Positions 28,628-41,059 of a stretch of 64,000 nt of DNA are shown here, piece after piece. The notes under the pieces were generated by a model. It was not told where the DNA came from. It saw only the letters and a list, made by a program, of their open reading frames with translations, and ran no database searches. Origin of the DNA: Liolophura sinensis (lineage: Eukaryota; Mollusca; Polyplacophora; Chitonida; Chitonidae); contig NC_088295.1 of the NCBI RefSeq assembly GCF_032854445.1, positions 76,164,028 to 76,228,027 on the forward strand, written 5' to 3'. Every line of letters starts with the position of its first letter. The stretch's first letter is position 1. The translations under genes were made by a program, and so were the position numbers.

Positions 28628-31600
28628 GTAAGACAGTCTTCTTCCTTCAGTACTTTTAGGAGATACCACGAGGTAGAAGCCATGATGTTTACGGCTAAAT
28701 GTACAATATATTTATGCTTTCATTCCCTCAATTTTGTCTTAATTTTTCTTATTTTTATGTTACATCATATTTCCGGGATAGTGATGAAGTGGCGGGGACG
28801 GTAGGTAGGGGCGCGGTGATGGGTTTGGGGGTGGTGGAGGGACGGTAAAGAGGGGGGGGGGTCGTGCAACACATATTTAAGTGACCTCAACCACCCACCC
28901 ACCCACCCACCCATTATTTTATAATTTTTAACAGATGAACTAAAAACCAGTCTGTTCTGACATATGCTTGATGCAATAACGCATATATTTATATATTGGC
29001 ATTTAATATAACGAACGTTATAACAAAATATTTCACTTACATGAAAATGGCCATGTTTCATTTCAGATATCTAGAAGGCTTTGATACATCTTGGATTTAT
29101 TATATGTGTAAAATACAGTGGTGTTTTACATAACAGTAGACCTAAGGAAAGTAGGGCAAAACACGATCTTGGCAGTCAATGTTCATTTCATAATTTTAAT
29201 TATAACTCCTTGCTGATCAACTACCCATTATAACTCCTTGCTGATCAACTACCCATAATAACTCCTTGCTGATCAACTACCCTTGTGCACAGATGATCAT
29301 GGCCAAAAAAATATACCTCATTTTGGGCTCCACCATTTTGCAGTCGTGTTATAGTCACCTGTTAATGATTGGTGCTATAATACAGCCCTAGCTGTCGGTG
29401 AGCAAGAAACACTGCCAAATCATCCACACATCACGGGCCTGGAGCAGTGAAAAAGTAGCACTCTGAGTCTTACCGATAGCTGACCACACGTATACCCTCA
29501 AGATTGAATAAAACATATACAAAAATTATCAAAAAGAACAAACCTATATGCATTTCAGACAATTTTTTAACACAGAAACACTAATGAACCTAATCTAGTG
29601 TGCAGGTGCTTGCAATAAGTAAAAGAAAACACCCCCTATATCATTTACGAAGAGTGGAAGGCGTGGAAAAGTTGCGTATGGACCGATTGATATAGTTTTA
29701 TGTTTTAACAAAGCTGCTTCCACTGAAAAATTAGACATGACACCTCAATCAGTCACATTATACTCACCGTGCCAATCAATCCTGTTTCCTTGCTCTAATC
29801 TCACAGCGTTGAGCGCAAGCGAGGCAGCAATGAATAGCATTTTGAAAGACTTTGGTATGACCCAACCAGGGCTTGATCCCTGGGTCTTCCGACGTCGACG
29901 CTTCGACCATTGTCACGGTCATGATTACAGAGACTCTTTGAAATGATTTTCATATTTTTATTTTCAGTTCCTGTTAAGAAAGTGGTACTTGTGGACGCTC
30001 GACCAAATGCAAAGGGAGCTGGTAGCGTACTGGATGTTACGGCAGGGAATGACACGCTGGTCACCTGCCTGGCTCCACGGGCTAATCCTGCTCCGGATTT
30101 TTCCTGGTCTGTATCTGGAAGACCATTGTCTCCAGGAACCATAGTTCAAAATTGTACGAATTCTGTCACAATCAGACTAGAGGCAGACAGAGCGATGACA
30201 GGTAAAAACATCACCTGTACTGCCATGACCACAGATGGAATCATCGAAGGACATCATTCTAGTGCCACAGCCTCTCTGAACGTGTTGTGTAAGTGGTTAG
30301 AGCTATTTTTCCTTTCTTTTGGGTATGTATATATCTATGTATACTAGGGGTTTTATGCCTCACTTAACTATTTTTCATTCATATGACGATGAGGAACAAT
30401 AAGGTATTTGTACATATACTGTGTCTTTTTGTAGCAGTGCGAATCCATACTGTCAATGTGCTGCCGCCACTGAAGTACCATGCTAAAGACACTAAACGTA
30501 ACACCCCCACCATTACACATTATACTGACACCGGGTCAACCAGTCCTGTTTCATTGCTCTAACCTCTCAGTGCTGAGCGCCGTTCAAGTCACCAACAAGT
30601 CCCCATTTTAAAGTAATTGGTTTGACCCTATTCGGGACACATGGCCTGCGTGGGAGTTGGCGGGGGTGGGGGTGCTTACCTTGTCTTGCTAAGTTCATCG
30701 TTGACATCATTTCCGAAAATGTTCAACCATTGACGTTTGAAATATGCATTAAATATAATGGCAATTAAGTGATGCAAAATAAACATCAAAACTAAAACAT
30801 CAAGTTCATCCAACTGGACACGTTGTCAAACAGGAATAGTGAGAATAGTATGTTTTGCTCCAACGTCTTAAACTATGTGAATATAGACTATAAACTATGA
30901 GTACGGCATAAAACACCAATCAGATAAATACACAAATTTAACCGTGCTTGAATCTGAGAAGTCTCACCAGCATGGCTGTAATCTACACATATATCTATGA
31001 CCAGTCTCCAGTTAACCGTGAAACGAAATGAGGTACAAAACAACGACTTTAAGATGTGCAATACACTGTTCTGCAATGTCCCAACAGCACACTGAACAAC
31101 AAAGAGAATCAGTCACCGATAAACTCTCGTCATTGTTAAATAGATCAGTGAGAAATTGGAAAGGTGAACCAAGCATGACTTCTTCGGTTTCAAGTTTTAT
31201 TGCAGGCCTATCAGAAGGCCTATGGTCCTAATTATTCTATCACACCTTTAGAAATAGTTGCAACCAAGTTTATTTTATTTATTTATTTGATTAGTGTTTT
31301 ACGTCGTACTCAAGAATATTTCCCTTATTCGACGGCGGCCAGCATTATGGTGGGAGGAAACTGGGCAGAGCCAGGGGAAAACCCACGACCAACCGCAGGT
31401 GGCTGGCAGACCTTTCCACTTACGGCCGGAGAGGAAGCCAGCATGACAACCAAGTGTAAACATAACATGAAGTAACCTCGCACTTGTCGGTATGCGTTTT
31501 AAAAGAAGGATAGAAGGTTTATGTGCATACCGACCATGCTTGACGGATATAGGTTACAGTATTAGAGTATAGAGCCCATGTATTTTACAGGGGAAGAATT

Positions 31601-34600
31601 TGTAAAAATGAATTACAGTATTTATTAGTGGAAAGACCATTAAAAAGAATAAAAAAGCTGATTGAATCTATAAAGAAAGTTTTATCTGAAGGTATTTTCA
31701 GATACAGATTTTAATGGTCTTCGTACTGATGAGTTTTGTTCTTTAACATTCAGTAATTAACCTTATAATCAGATTTCACTAATTAATGTTTAATTCCTGC
31801 AGTCCCACCCACCAGGCCTGCATTGACAACAGTGCCACCACTTCCCGTGGAAGGATCCAAAATAGTACTGAGTTGTCGGGCAGAGGGAAATCCCACCCCG
31901 TCTCTGTCCTTGTTGACCCCTGATGGACTGACCCTGAACCAAACGATTGATGACGAAACTTACGGAGACTACCGATTTAGCCAGATCAGCCGTCGTGACA
32001 GAGGGATGTATCAATGCACGGCAAGCAACACACACGGCCATAGCATCGACATCATCAAACTGGACGTACTATGTACGTTAGCGTATTACTTTTAGTTGTT
32101 TTTCGAAAAAAGTTTTAAAACACATACGAAAGCCGTCACCCATGGCAGTTTTGCTCGTTGTGAAGCAACGTCAGTTTTGACACAGGAGCTGCATTAAATG
32201 GCTAATAATTTTAGTTTCATTAAGTACATTTTCAAATACTAAAGTATTTCTTGAATACACTGTTGAGAACTGAGGAGTTCGAATATATAAAAAGGAAAAA
32301 GTCAGTGGTTATAACCTTTCTTCTGCTACCATCTCAGGAGTAAAACACAGAAAATGGTAGTTCAAAATGCTATTACGTTTGTCTTCCGCCAGTCTGCTGT
32401 GCATATCTGACCCGTCAGTGATTTGACCAAAATTTGTTGTTTTACCGTGTCTTCCGTTTAAGTGTAAACATTATAATAGTGAAATAGTAATAAAACAAGC
32501 ATGGCAGTACATAGGGACTGTATGTACTACCATCATGCCTGCTGTCATGGTGACATGTGGTTATTGTGAAGCAGCACAATGCACGCATATTAGTAATCTC
32601 TTGCTACAGGAGACAATATCACTTACTAGTCCAAACTAGTGTTTTAACCGGGTTTAAGTAGTTTTGGAATGCAACATATGAAGCTGTTAACTGTAAACTC
32701 CTAAGGAGATACGATTTGATTTATGTCACGACTAACCTATAGAACTCTTTCGTGTGGGAAATACTGCAGTAAAGGTATTGGCTCTGCTTGCTATATTCTC
32801 CAGTAAGTATATATCTGCACAAAGACAACTTACATCAAAGAATACCTGAAGAAAATCCAGTTGTTTGCGGAGGTCCACGGTGTAAATAAGGATGTATCTA
32901 AGTTTATAACATAACACAGCCAACGAACCCTAACATGAATTTAACCCCTGTTCGAAGAGAGGGGTTCGTGGTTGAGTGCTTACCTATCAATGGGGAACAT
33001 TTCCTGCCTAGACAAAGTCAACCCGAGCCCCTTTACTTCTTTGCTGTAATATGTCACTGAGTCTTTATAGTACCATTGTGCAACAAAGAGGGTAGTTCAC
33101 AAGAAATACAGCGTGACAACAGACAATAGTGTGGTTTTTGAACATCTTGAAGCCGGCTTTTGTAACCAGGGAATGAGGAGTGATCATGGCCATTGTTAGT
33201 TGCCCGAGATGTGAGATGAATCCCATTCTCGGACACGAACTGATTCCAGTATTACTCATAGCCTTAGTGCCTTTATGCCATCAACATTGCTTTCTTGGTG
33301 TTGTCTTGCATGAAGTTTGCTAAAGACCACTCGCCATCCATCAGTATAACGTGCGTCACACGTGAGAGAGTTCGCCAGTCACTCGCCAAACGTCGGTGGT
33401 TTACTCCTGGCACTCAGGTTTCCATTATACCCATAACACCGACCACCACCCGTATAAGTGGGGGAAAAAATACGTTGAGTATGAAGCTAAACAACAGTCA
33501 GATAATCAAATAATCAAAATGTGCTTGAGATTCTGGGTTTACGGGATATGAAATTGAACATGTCTCTCTTTGACAGATGCCCCAGACGTAAATCTTACCT
33601 TTGACAATACAACAGAGAGACTGGAGTGCTCAGCAGATGGTAATCCCACCGACTACATATTTGAGATCACACAGTCCCTCGGCGGCAAGATTATTAAACG
33701 GTGGAGAAATCACACTGTCGGAAAGGAGATGACTGTGGATTTGTCGCCCTTTGGAATGGACAGAACAGGGCTGTATGTCTGTAACGTTGATAACGGGGTC
33801 GGGGCAGCTAAAAAATCGGATATCTACGTCCACGCGAACAGTAAGTGAATCCAACCCTAATACTGCTTACTGGGAAAAGTCTTGACAAATGTTTGTCTAA
33901 GTCTGTGTTTTGAGTTACATAATTGTCATATTGAAACTTCTACTACATTTTATATAAAAAAAACAAAAACGATAGGTCCATGTTAAGATAATCTCGTCCC
34001 TGGTTCCCATTCAAGGTAACACACTTCAGCAGACCTCCCTTCGCTTTAATCTCAGCGAACAAGGGGAACAAAAAAGCCCTCGAAATTTTCTCAAACCACA
34101 ACAATAATCCCTGCTTCCGGAACATTTGATCCAAAGATTCAGTTTGTTTAATGTTGGGCAACAAAAAATCCAGAAACAAATGAGGCGGGTACCAGATTTC
34201 AGTTAAGGGCAATAAATATCAACGAATATATACAATAAAAAGGTCAAGGATAATTTCTGTATAAATAACCACGGCTGTTAACATACAGTATCTTTAATTA
34301 GATGACGACGATCATGACACGTTGTGACCACCCTAACTGTATACATTATTCATTTTACACAGACGTATTTTCGAGAAATGCGAACAACCTGTTACTTTTC
34401 TAAAATAGTATATTGCACTCACAATAAATGTCAAGTGTCCACGGTTCAGATCTTAATCCACAGGCCACATATCTGTTTTCAATTCGCGTTACAAATTTTA
34501 CACAAACGTACCTTAATAATATGCCTGAATACATGTATAACGTTTCCTTTTTCGAAGCCAAGCCACGTCTCGACTACATATACAGTTTGATGTCCTCACA

Positions 34601-37150
34601 TGCTACCCTTCAAGGCAAGGGTATTCTCCGCGTGCTTTTTTACGCCTATCCTCCCTATACATCGTTATCATGGTCCAGAATGGAGGCGAACACCTCTGTG
34701 GGGAAGGAGCTGTATCACTATGAAGACTCTACTGAGGTTCTTCTGTACGTAGACGGGGTGTTGACCCGAGTCCCAGGCACCAGCAGCACACTGTTCCTCA
34801 GTCATGTCACCCCAGAGGACCTAGGGCTGTACAACTTCCGTGTGGAGAACAGCGAAGGTGAAGTGTCCCTTCAGTTGACCCTATCCCTCGGGAATAATCG
34901 TCTTGGTAAGTGAAATGCCCTGCTCGTCAATGTGGCACCTAGCTCTCTCTGCATACCCCCGGAGGAGGATATACCGTTTCAATTACAAACAATGTCACGG
35001 TATATAGTTTGCCTCGTTCATACGTTTGAAATACTCCGTGGTTAGCATGCATGCTATGCCGCAATCTAGGATACAAACCGTTTTAGATTCACATGATCGC
35101 ATTATTATTTGACGTCTTAGTGCCAATAAGCCATCAACATGCTGTCTTGGTGTGGTCTTGCATGAAGTTTACTAGAAACCTCTTGTCATCCACCAGTATA
35201 ACGTGTGTCACACGTGAGAGAGTTCGCCAGTAACTCGCCAAATGTCGGTGGTTTACTCCTGGCACTCAGGTTTCCCTTTTACCCTAACACTGACCTCATG
35301 CATATGTTTGAAATACGCCATGGTTAGCATACATGCTTTGCGTTAATCTCTTATTTGTATATCTGCTTCTGGCTACACGATATGACAATTTATTACCCGA
35401 TTATCCCACAATTCCTTCGGAGGTCGGAGTTCAATCCCGGCTTTCGACGTGAAATTTCAAGTTTCTCGTGACCTTATTGTTCGTAGGCCTTGGTGACAAT
35501 AAGTGGTCGACGTCTTACAATCGTTGAAGAACACCAATACGACGTGTCAGTCTGTACATCACACGTTCCCACTTGTTCGCTAGTTCGCTAGTAATTTCCA
35601 AGGACTAGTGTTTCACGACGTACTCAAGACCTTTTCATATACTAGTATACGATGACTGTTACTAGCCAACTTTCCCATGAAAAGCGTACAGAAGTGCGCA
35701 GAATATTTGTGGAAAAGAACTAGTTTCTAACGAACATCACATATTGCAAACGACCACTTGAGTTTCCTCGACATCCTTCAGTCATCAATGCTCCAAAAAC
35801 AGTAAAGGGAATCTAAATTACCTTATAAATGAACAGGTCAAGTAAGTAATAAAACAAATAAATACAAATAAAATGTACTTTATATGTCACATACCTAGCG
35901 CTTCTGTGTTTTCTCTCCAGATCTGCTCCCTCCATTCGTGGCCTTAAAACACTTCTTGGTAATCAACATTGCCCTGTTCGGGACGATCTTGGGTACGGCT
36001 GCAATTGTATTTGGCTGTACTGGACTACTTAAGATCTCCGGCCTCTCAGTTAAAGGTAAAATTGCTATACATGACAATGCATCAAAATTGCGTTATATGA
36101 ACTGAATGAATAGCGTAATTTCGCTTATCATGCTTGAAATGAAGCTCACATTTGGTGGTCAGAAATGGTTGTTGGGCTTTGGGCACCGGGCCCGTTTCTA
36201 CAGCCTATATCTTGGGCTTAATTATTTGATAGTAGCTTCCAGGGCAACATGTGTCATTAGCATGAGTGGCCACAATATAGTTACCATTGTTACCTATATC
36301 TAGACAACATGCTGGATTCCTCTGCAGCCGTACGTGGCAAGGTCTTCCTTCCCTGCGGATGGTCGTGGGTTTCCACCGGGCTCTGCCACGATAATGCTGG
36401 CCGACGTTGTATAAGTGAAATATTCTTGAATACGGCGTAAAACACCAATCAAATAAATAAACATATCTAGACGAAGTTACTACCTAATGTAGGCTTCTAG
36501 AACTTTGCAGAGCCAACCCTAGAACTGTGCTTGTCAGAATGTTACTGTTTAATCTTGTCATAATAAACAGATGTGCTGTTTTATATGATTCATAATTCTA
36601 GGGGAATTTCTGTGTTTTCAGTGCTTAAACGCAGAAAAGATCGACTTTGGTAAGTGATAACGTATTTATCGCGATGGCAAATTTTGGAATTAACAATTCC
36701 ACATTTACTAAGTCGCATGACCAAATTACACTTTTCTGATTCACCTCCTTTAGGTTCCTTTTTATTTCTTGTTGCCCACATTCTTCTGACATAATTTCAG
36801 TGAAAGTTGGTTTCTAAGCCGTGACCTATGCTACGATACTGATGCCTTAGACACACCCCCCAATGCCTAGTTATATATTAATGAGGCATTCCTGCCCGAA
36901 TTAGTTGCCCATTCCGAACTTCAGACTTATACATCATGAGAATACAACAAGAATATCAGCAGAGCGAGGACCTACATACAGCTTTGCTTATGGCCAAAGC
37001 TTGATTGGTGTTTTTACGCCGGTTTTTTTTGAAAGCCGTGGAAACTCCACAATTTTCCACATGGCATGCAACATTTCCAAGGGTCTCATTTGTGATTTGA
37101 CGAAACTGTCGCCTTGTAATCAATGAACTGTTTAAATGACAAGAGTGCTG

Positions 37151-37197
<47 letters not shown>

Positions 37198-40100
37198 GAG
37201 CGTCTTCCAATGTTTAATTGCAGGTGGCCAATGAAGCGATTGTCCTCCATTTACTATACTTGGTCTGGAAATCCACCGAGTGCCAAAGAACTCCAAGACA
37301 TGGATAACAGTAAGTATTACATATAAACTAAATTGAACCTGGAAATCTCTAGTTCCTCTGGCAAATTTGTTGTTTCAAATACCTGGCAAACAATTTTCTT
37401 GTCCGCTCAACACCTCAACCTCCAATTACCACGATCGTTTAAATGGTGCACGTTGTTACATAAATTGTGTCATCATATCTACACGGCAGTAGTTCATAGA
37501 AAAAGTTATATTCAATTTCGTATAAAAATCAACTATAAAAAACATATTTTATACGTATCGAATTATAATTTCACTGGTTATTTTGGAATTTATAATACCT
37601 TACTCTTTTCAAAATGTATCGATATATCAGAAACAAAAGCTTACAATAGCTATATGTAAACAAATGTTTTCTAAATCAAATAAGGTGCATGGCCTCTTCA
37701 TCAGCAGATACTTATCCCATATTCTTTTATCTCTCCACTGAAGGGGACCCTGTGTATTACCAAGGACCGCTGAACTCCAGGTTCAGGCTTAGCACCAGGC
37801 GACAGCCGATAAGTAAGTATTTTGAATATAGCATGGACCAAAGGTTGATTACTCAAAACCATAATGAAACCGTGGTCTACCGTAGTTGAATCGTCCACCA
37901 ATGATTGTTCAATCCATAGTTTGGAAACACCAAATCTGGAAAGAGCAGGATTTGAGCCCGCGACCTCATTCGGCATGGGTTGAGCAACTATATGTGTCGA
38001 CATTATGAAATACTATACGAGCGACACTATGGTGACGTAAAGCCAGAAACACACCATGAATAATGTACATATACAATTTAATCGACTGGTAGTTTCTTCA
38101 AACACTTCAAATACCCAATTCACACAGCCAAAATTTAAACCGGATCAAATCTGAACCACGTATCCTGGGCATTTAATCCAGTTATCGTTCACACGAAACA
38201 GATAAGCGGGCTCAAGTCCTGAAACTGACTTAAAGCCACGTCGCCAGCAGGGGCAAATACACCCGATTAACTGCCCTCGCTTTGCGTTCACACGAGCGAC
38301 GTCAAACTGGCTCAAAGCCACTTTCGAATTTAAACCACCATAACTTTGCCCGTGTGAAGGATTTAAAATTCATCATAAACGCACCGATTATTTCGTCTGT
38401 AGTTTTCTTTTTCAGTCTGGAAACAAATCACAACCTTTCGCCAGGTACCTGCCAAACTTCCATACAGTCGCACTGAGCCAGCGAGATCTTGGTTTTAATC
38501 CTTCGACCTCGATCAATGAAAATGTTCGGTATACCTCTTACGAAATCAGTTCTCCACAAGATGTGGGGCTCAGAGATGAATATTATAATACACCTTAAAT
38601 GTACCAAATCGAAAGCAAACCACGTCACTTGAATATGTGCGGACTGAGAATTATCTAGGCCTATGTAGTAAACTATTTTATTTTTGTTGTCAGATAGTGT
38701 CCTGAGTGCAGAAGAGCTGAAGGTTGCTACACGTGAGATGTTCATTCATTATACTTTTTTAAATCAGAAATCGTTTGGAGATTTTTGGTCGAACATCTTA
38801 ACAATTTTCCATAACGTTTGTGTCTACAAATCATCAGTTCAGTGATGAAACGAACAAAGGGATGGAAGGAAGAAAATGCCTTGGGCATCTAATAATGTTG
38901 TCATTTCTTTCCAACAAGAAGTATGAATTTCTCCAAAAAGATGAAAACTCTCAAGCTTGAATGTTTGGGATTCAAACTACAGACAGTATTTAGTAGTTTA
39001 GGACCTTGGGCCGTCTGAGAATGAATTATGAAGAAGAGAAAATTCTAGTATTTATCAAGAGTGTTACTATTGCCCTCAGGGACACAATCTTTCTCTCCGG
39101 TATCCAGGGTCCATACTTCGTGAAAATCACCATTCTGTACACTCTAACTGCCGAGCTGACAGAAAAACTATGTATGGCTTTACTTGATTCTTCTCTCTAG
39201 TGCCACCCGCATGTGGGCTTGAGATGTCCTACCAACGTTCAGCCCAGGCAGAAGAGGATAACAATCGACGAGATGGGCAACGAGGAAGAGAGGAGAGGGG
39301 AAGAGAGGACAGCAGAAAAATGAGGGGAAACGAGGTCAGGAGAGTGGAGGAAACAGAAGAGAGGGAAACAGAGGAAAGGGGGAGGGGGGCAGAGGAAAGA
39401 CGAAGGGACGAACCAGACTTCTTTCGTAAGTTTTCTCCTCATTCTCGTCCATTCACAATTGACAGCTGCCACAGAATCTGAATTTTATGAGAATATTATT
39501 TAAAAAAAGAAAGAAATACACACAAAGAAAAAAATCCAAAAAACTCTCGCCCAATGACATACATGTACACATATACGTTTACATCCTCACCCATGTTGTT
39601 AGTTTTTGGCAGATAACGAAATTATATGATATATATGTGAACCGATCTTCCTTCGGTCAAATTTTGGACACCCAATCCTTTAACACGAGCCATTTACTTA
39701 ACAAACCCGAGTGCAAGACATTTGGATGTTGCAGTTACTGCTAATTTGAGCTTGGTGTGTAAATTGTTTTATTAGCATTGCTGAAGCTGGATAAGAACAA
39801 GCGATATCCTTAGTTGGTATAAACGACATTGTACACCCTCCATAAAACCTTGAAATAATTTCCAGTTGTTTAAAGGGACATATTGCCGATAGAAATTCAG
39901 AATTTTTGAGTTGGTTCAACTACATACAAAAATGAGTTGCATTTGACTCCCAACTAAACGCCCTTGGGTCTGTATTTTGCGGAAAGTCTCAAATGAAAGA
40001 ATTAGAAGGGGAAATCCGTCACTGACCTAACCCGTCCGTCCGACGACATAACATTCCATTAAGGCGGCAGAAAAATTCCCATAATATAACGTTCGCTCGA

Positions 40101-40796
40101 GGATCGCACATGTACACAGTATGACAGATTGACAGCGAATTATAACTCTAGTACACCAAATACGATCTTCCTTTCTAACGATAATGTAGTATAAGTATTT
40201 GTAATTCCCAACCATCTTTACGCCAGAACTGAAGTGTGGAACATGGTAGGCTGCAAAATCACAATACAATACTGTGTCTGAAGTTTGGAGATTTCTGTAT
40301 GCTACAAGAGGAGGTAACCTTTTACAAAAGTCAATATTCGGCCATGTTTCTAAATATAGAGATGGTCGTGGGTTTCTTCTCACCACAATGCTGGCCGCAG
40401 TCGTATAGGCGAAATATTCTGGAGCACGGCGTAAAACACGAATCAAATAAATAAATAAATAAAGCGACTGGAGTGGGTTGATGGTGGAGGAGAAACCAGG
40501 GATAAAACCGAACATTCCGTTGTCTACTCTAAGTCAAGTACCAGAATGTAAGTAGACATGTGGAAGTCTTAAAGTTTATGAGGATGACGTTTAAAATAGA
40601 AGTATTTAAAATACAGCTGGATATATATTCACCAGCATGACAGTACTGTATTTCCAGATTCAAAGATTTGGTCAAAACAGATCACACAATCCTGCACAGG
40701 TTTGTCATTTACTTAAGTATCATACCTGCTATTTCTATCACTACAGCTGGACCTTGTGTTGGTGGGTATTACGCCCCAGATTCACCTTTTATCTAA
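28207..40796 (+). CDS. Five-Ig-domain single-pass receptor (whole gene)
   Basis: Type I membrane receptor of about 799 residues in twelve coding exons: 28207-28627 signal peptide and Ig1; 29968-30288 Ig2; 31803-32072 Ig3; 33577-33840 Ig4; 34450-34905 Ig5; 35921-36055 transmembrane; 36622-36649, 37224-37309, 37708-37812, 38694-38732, 39201-39425 and 40747-40796 cytoplasmic. All junctions have GT-AG ends and compatible phase (phase 1, except the 28-base exon, which leaves in phase 2), and the total of 2400 bases is exactly 800 codons. Phase-1 single-exon Ig modules are the usual architecture of Ig cell-surface proteins. Function is inferred: adhesion or immune recognition, signalling through tail tyrosines. 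It points away from the lectin/WSC receptor, with about 6.4 kb between their starts. I cannot assign it to a named vertebrate family. Confidence 0.8.
28800..28915. repeat. G-rich then (CCCA)n simple sequence
   Basis: GGTGATGGGTTTGGGGGTGG to a run of nine G, followed after 40 bases by five CCCA units. It might fold as a G-quadruplex. Confidence 0.7.
29199..29284. repeat. Tandem repeat, 28 bases x 3
   Basis: ATTATAACTCCTTGCTGATC, then AACTACCC, three times almost exactly, in intron 1 of the Ig receptor. Confidence 0.92.
29968..30288 (+). CDS. Exon 2: second Ig domain
   Basis: Acceptor TTTTTATTTTCAG, donor GTAAGT, phase 1-1. Reads TAGNDTLVTCLAPRANPAPD, FSWSVSGRPLSPG, then GKNITCTAMTTDG: a C2/I-type Ig fold with the Cys, Trp, Cys pattern and N-glycosylation sequons (NDT, NCT, NIT). 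Confidence 0.88.
30318..30610 (-). repeat. SINE-2 copy, diverged
   Basis: TATGTATACTAGGGGTTTTA, CATATGACGATGAGGAAC and ACACCGGGTCAACCAGTCC place this in the SINE-2 family. Other fragments are at 13640-13760, 21420-21470 and 29736-29935. Confidence 0.65.
31272..31446 (-). repeat. SINE-1 copy, head missing
   Basis: TTTATTTATTTGATTAGTGT through to AGAGGAAGCCAGCATGAC, in the second intron of the Ig receptor. Confidence 0.82.
31803..32072 (+). CDS. Exon 3: third Ig domain
   Basis: Acceptor TTAATTCCTGCAG, donor GTACGT, phase 1-1. PPTRPALTTVPPLPVEGS, then KIVLSCRAEGNPTPSLSLL and RRDRGMYQCTASNTHG. It has the D.G.Y.C motif of I-set domains; the core Trp is replaced by Leu. Confidence 0.88.
32073..33260. 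other. Intron 3 of the Ig receptor, nothing recognised
   Basis: No exon or repeat that I can support before the dispersed repeat at 33265. Confidence 0.5.
33265..33430 (+). repeat. Dispersed repeat, copy 1 (CACACGTGAGAGAGTTCGCC family)
   Basis: About 165 bases recur in the same direction at 35118-35286. Landmarks are CTTGCATGAAGTTT, ACACGTGAGAGAGTTCGCCA and GTCGGTGGTTTACTCCTGGC. The last phrase resembles the 3' domain of a third mollusc-type SINE. Both copies are in introns of the Ig receptor. Confidence 0.75.
33577..33840 (+). CDS. Exon 4: fourth Ig domain
   Basis: Acceptor CTCTCTTTGACAG, donor GTAAGT, phase 1-1. APDVNLTFDNTTERLECSAD, then GMDRTGLYVCNVDNGVG: the C and D.G.Y.C of an I-set Ig domain. 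Confidence 0.87.
34450..34905 (+). CDS. Exon 5: membrane-proximal Ig-like domain
   Basis: Encodes NLNPQATYLFSIRVTNFT, then FFEAKPRLDYIYSLMSSH, YTSLSWSRMEANTS and TPEDLGLYNFRVENSEGE. It is an Ig-like fold by its W and D.G.Y positions, but both disulfide cysteines are absent. Donor GTAAGT, phase 1. The start is uncertain: acceptor ACGGTTCAG at 34449 or TTTTTCGAAG at 34557, both phase 1. In-frame stops at 34401 and 34425 exclude the better-looking acceptor at 34362. Confidence 0.75.
35118..35286 (+). repeat. Dispersed repeat, copy 2
   Basis: Second copy of the repeat at 33265-33430. A possible tRNA-like B box (GGAGTTCAATCCC) follows at about 35417. Confidence 0.75.
35921..36055 (+). CDS. Exon 6: transmembrane helix of the Ig receptor
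   Basis: Acceptor TTTTCTCTCCAG, donor GTAAAA, phase 1-1. Encodes DLLPPFVALKHFLVINIALF, then GTILGTAAIVFGCTGLLK, a single membrane span followed by a basic residue. Confidence 0.85.
36328..36461 (+). repeat. SINE-1 copy, head missing
   Basis: GCCGTACGTGGCAAGG through to CACCAATCAAATAAATAAAC, between the transmembrane and first cytoplasmic exon of the Ig receptor. Confidence 0.82.
36622..37812 (+). CDS. Cytoplasmic exons 7-9 of the Ig receptor
   Basis: 36622-36649 is a 28-base microexon (VLKRRKDRL, a stop-transfer cluster) between CTGTGTTTTCAG and GTAAGTG. 37224-37309 reads WWPMKRLSSIYYTWSG, then NPPSAKELQDMDN, ending at GTAAGT. 37708-37812 reads TYPIFFYLSTEGDPVYYQGP, then NSRFRLSTRRQPI, ending at GTAAGT; its acceptor may instead be at 37743. 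Paired tyrosines (IYYT, VYYQ) are candidate phosphorylation sites. Confidence 0.72.
37031..37153 (+). repeat. 123-base repeat, copy 1
   Basis: GAAAGCCGTGGAAACTCCAC to GACAAGAGTGCTGCGA. An inverted copy with one mismatch is at 42135-42257. It abuts a (TA)n microsatellite. Confidence 0.92.
37925..37995 (-). repeat. tRNA-like SINE head
   Basis: On the minus strand, TAGTTGCTCAACCCATGCC and CGCGGGCTCAAATCCTGC look like A and B boxes of a tRNA-derived SINE different from SINE-1 and SINE-2. It does not form a convincing complete tRNA gene. Confidence 0.5.
38694..38732 (+). CDS. Cytoplasmic exon 10 of the Ig receptor (39 bases)
   Basis: Acceptor TTTTTGTTGTCAG, donor GTGAGA, phase 1-1, reading SVLSAEELKVAT. 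It is supported by splice sites and phase only. Confidence 0.65.
39201..39425 (+). CDS. Cytoplasmic exon 11: Arg/Glu-rich segment
   Basis: Acceptor TTCTTCTCTCTAG, donor GTAAGT, phase 1-1. PPACGLEMSYQRSAQAEED, then a strongly charged run such as RGREERGREDSRK and EETEERETEERGRG, ending EPDFF. The purine-only run makes both strands open; the minus-strand ORF at 39239-39472 is a shadow. Confidence 0.78.
40356..40462 (+). repeat. SINE-1 3' fragment
   Basis: AGATGGTCGTGGGTTTCTTC to CGAATCAAATAAATAAAT, in the last intron of the Ig receptor. Confidence 0.78.
40747..40796 (+). CDS. Last exon of the Ig receptor
   Basis: Acceptor TTCTATCACTACAG, phase 1. Encodes GPCVGGYYAPDSPFI and a TAA at 40794-40796. 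The phase fits the previous exon, and it ends the tail with another paired tyrosine. A GTGAGT after the stop at 40812 is not needed. Confidence 0.7.
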
Positions 40797-41059
40797 GGAA
40801 AACGTTGGCAGGTGAGTATTTCTCTTCTTTTTGTTTTTTTGTCCTAATCATAGGCATCCATATAGTGAGTAAGATACATCACCTGTTCTCACTGCCTATA
40901 AAATCACGTCCCGTATGTCTATGGAAGGATCTATAAAACGATAGTTTTCCTCTTACCTTGTATCTCACGTAGACCTCTGTGTGGAAACTGGAGAGTGCAT
41001 CGCTCGCCAGATCCATATTTGGTTTAATTCAAGGTGTATTGTCCAAGCATCAATCTTAT

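Noticed and set aside
34363-34425. Acceptor at 34362 as the start of Ig exon 5
   Set aside because: Good acceptor and right phase, but in-frame stops at 34401 and 34425.
39239-39472. Minus-strand Pro/Ser/Leu-rich ORF
   Set aside because: Shadow of the purine-rich Arg/Glu exon of the Ig receptor.
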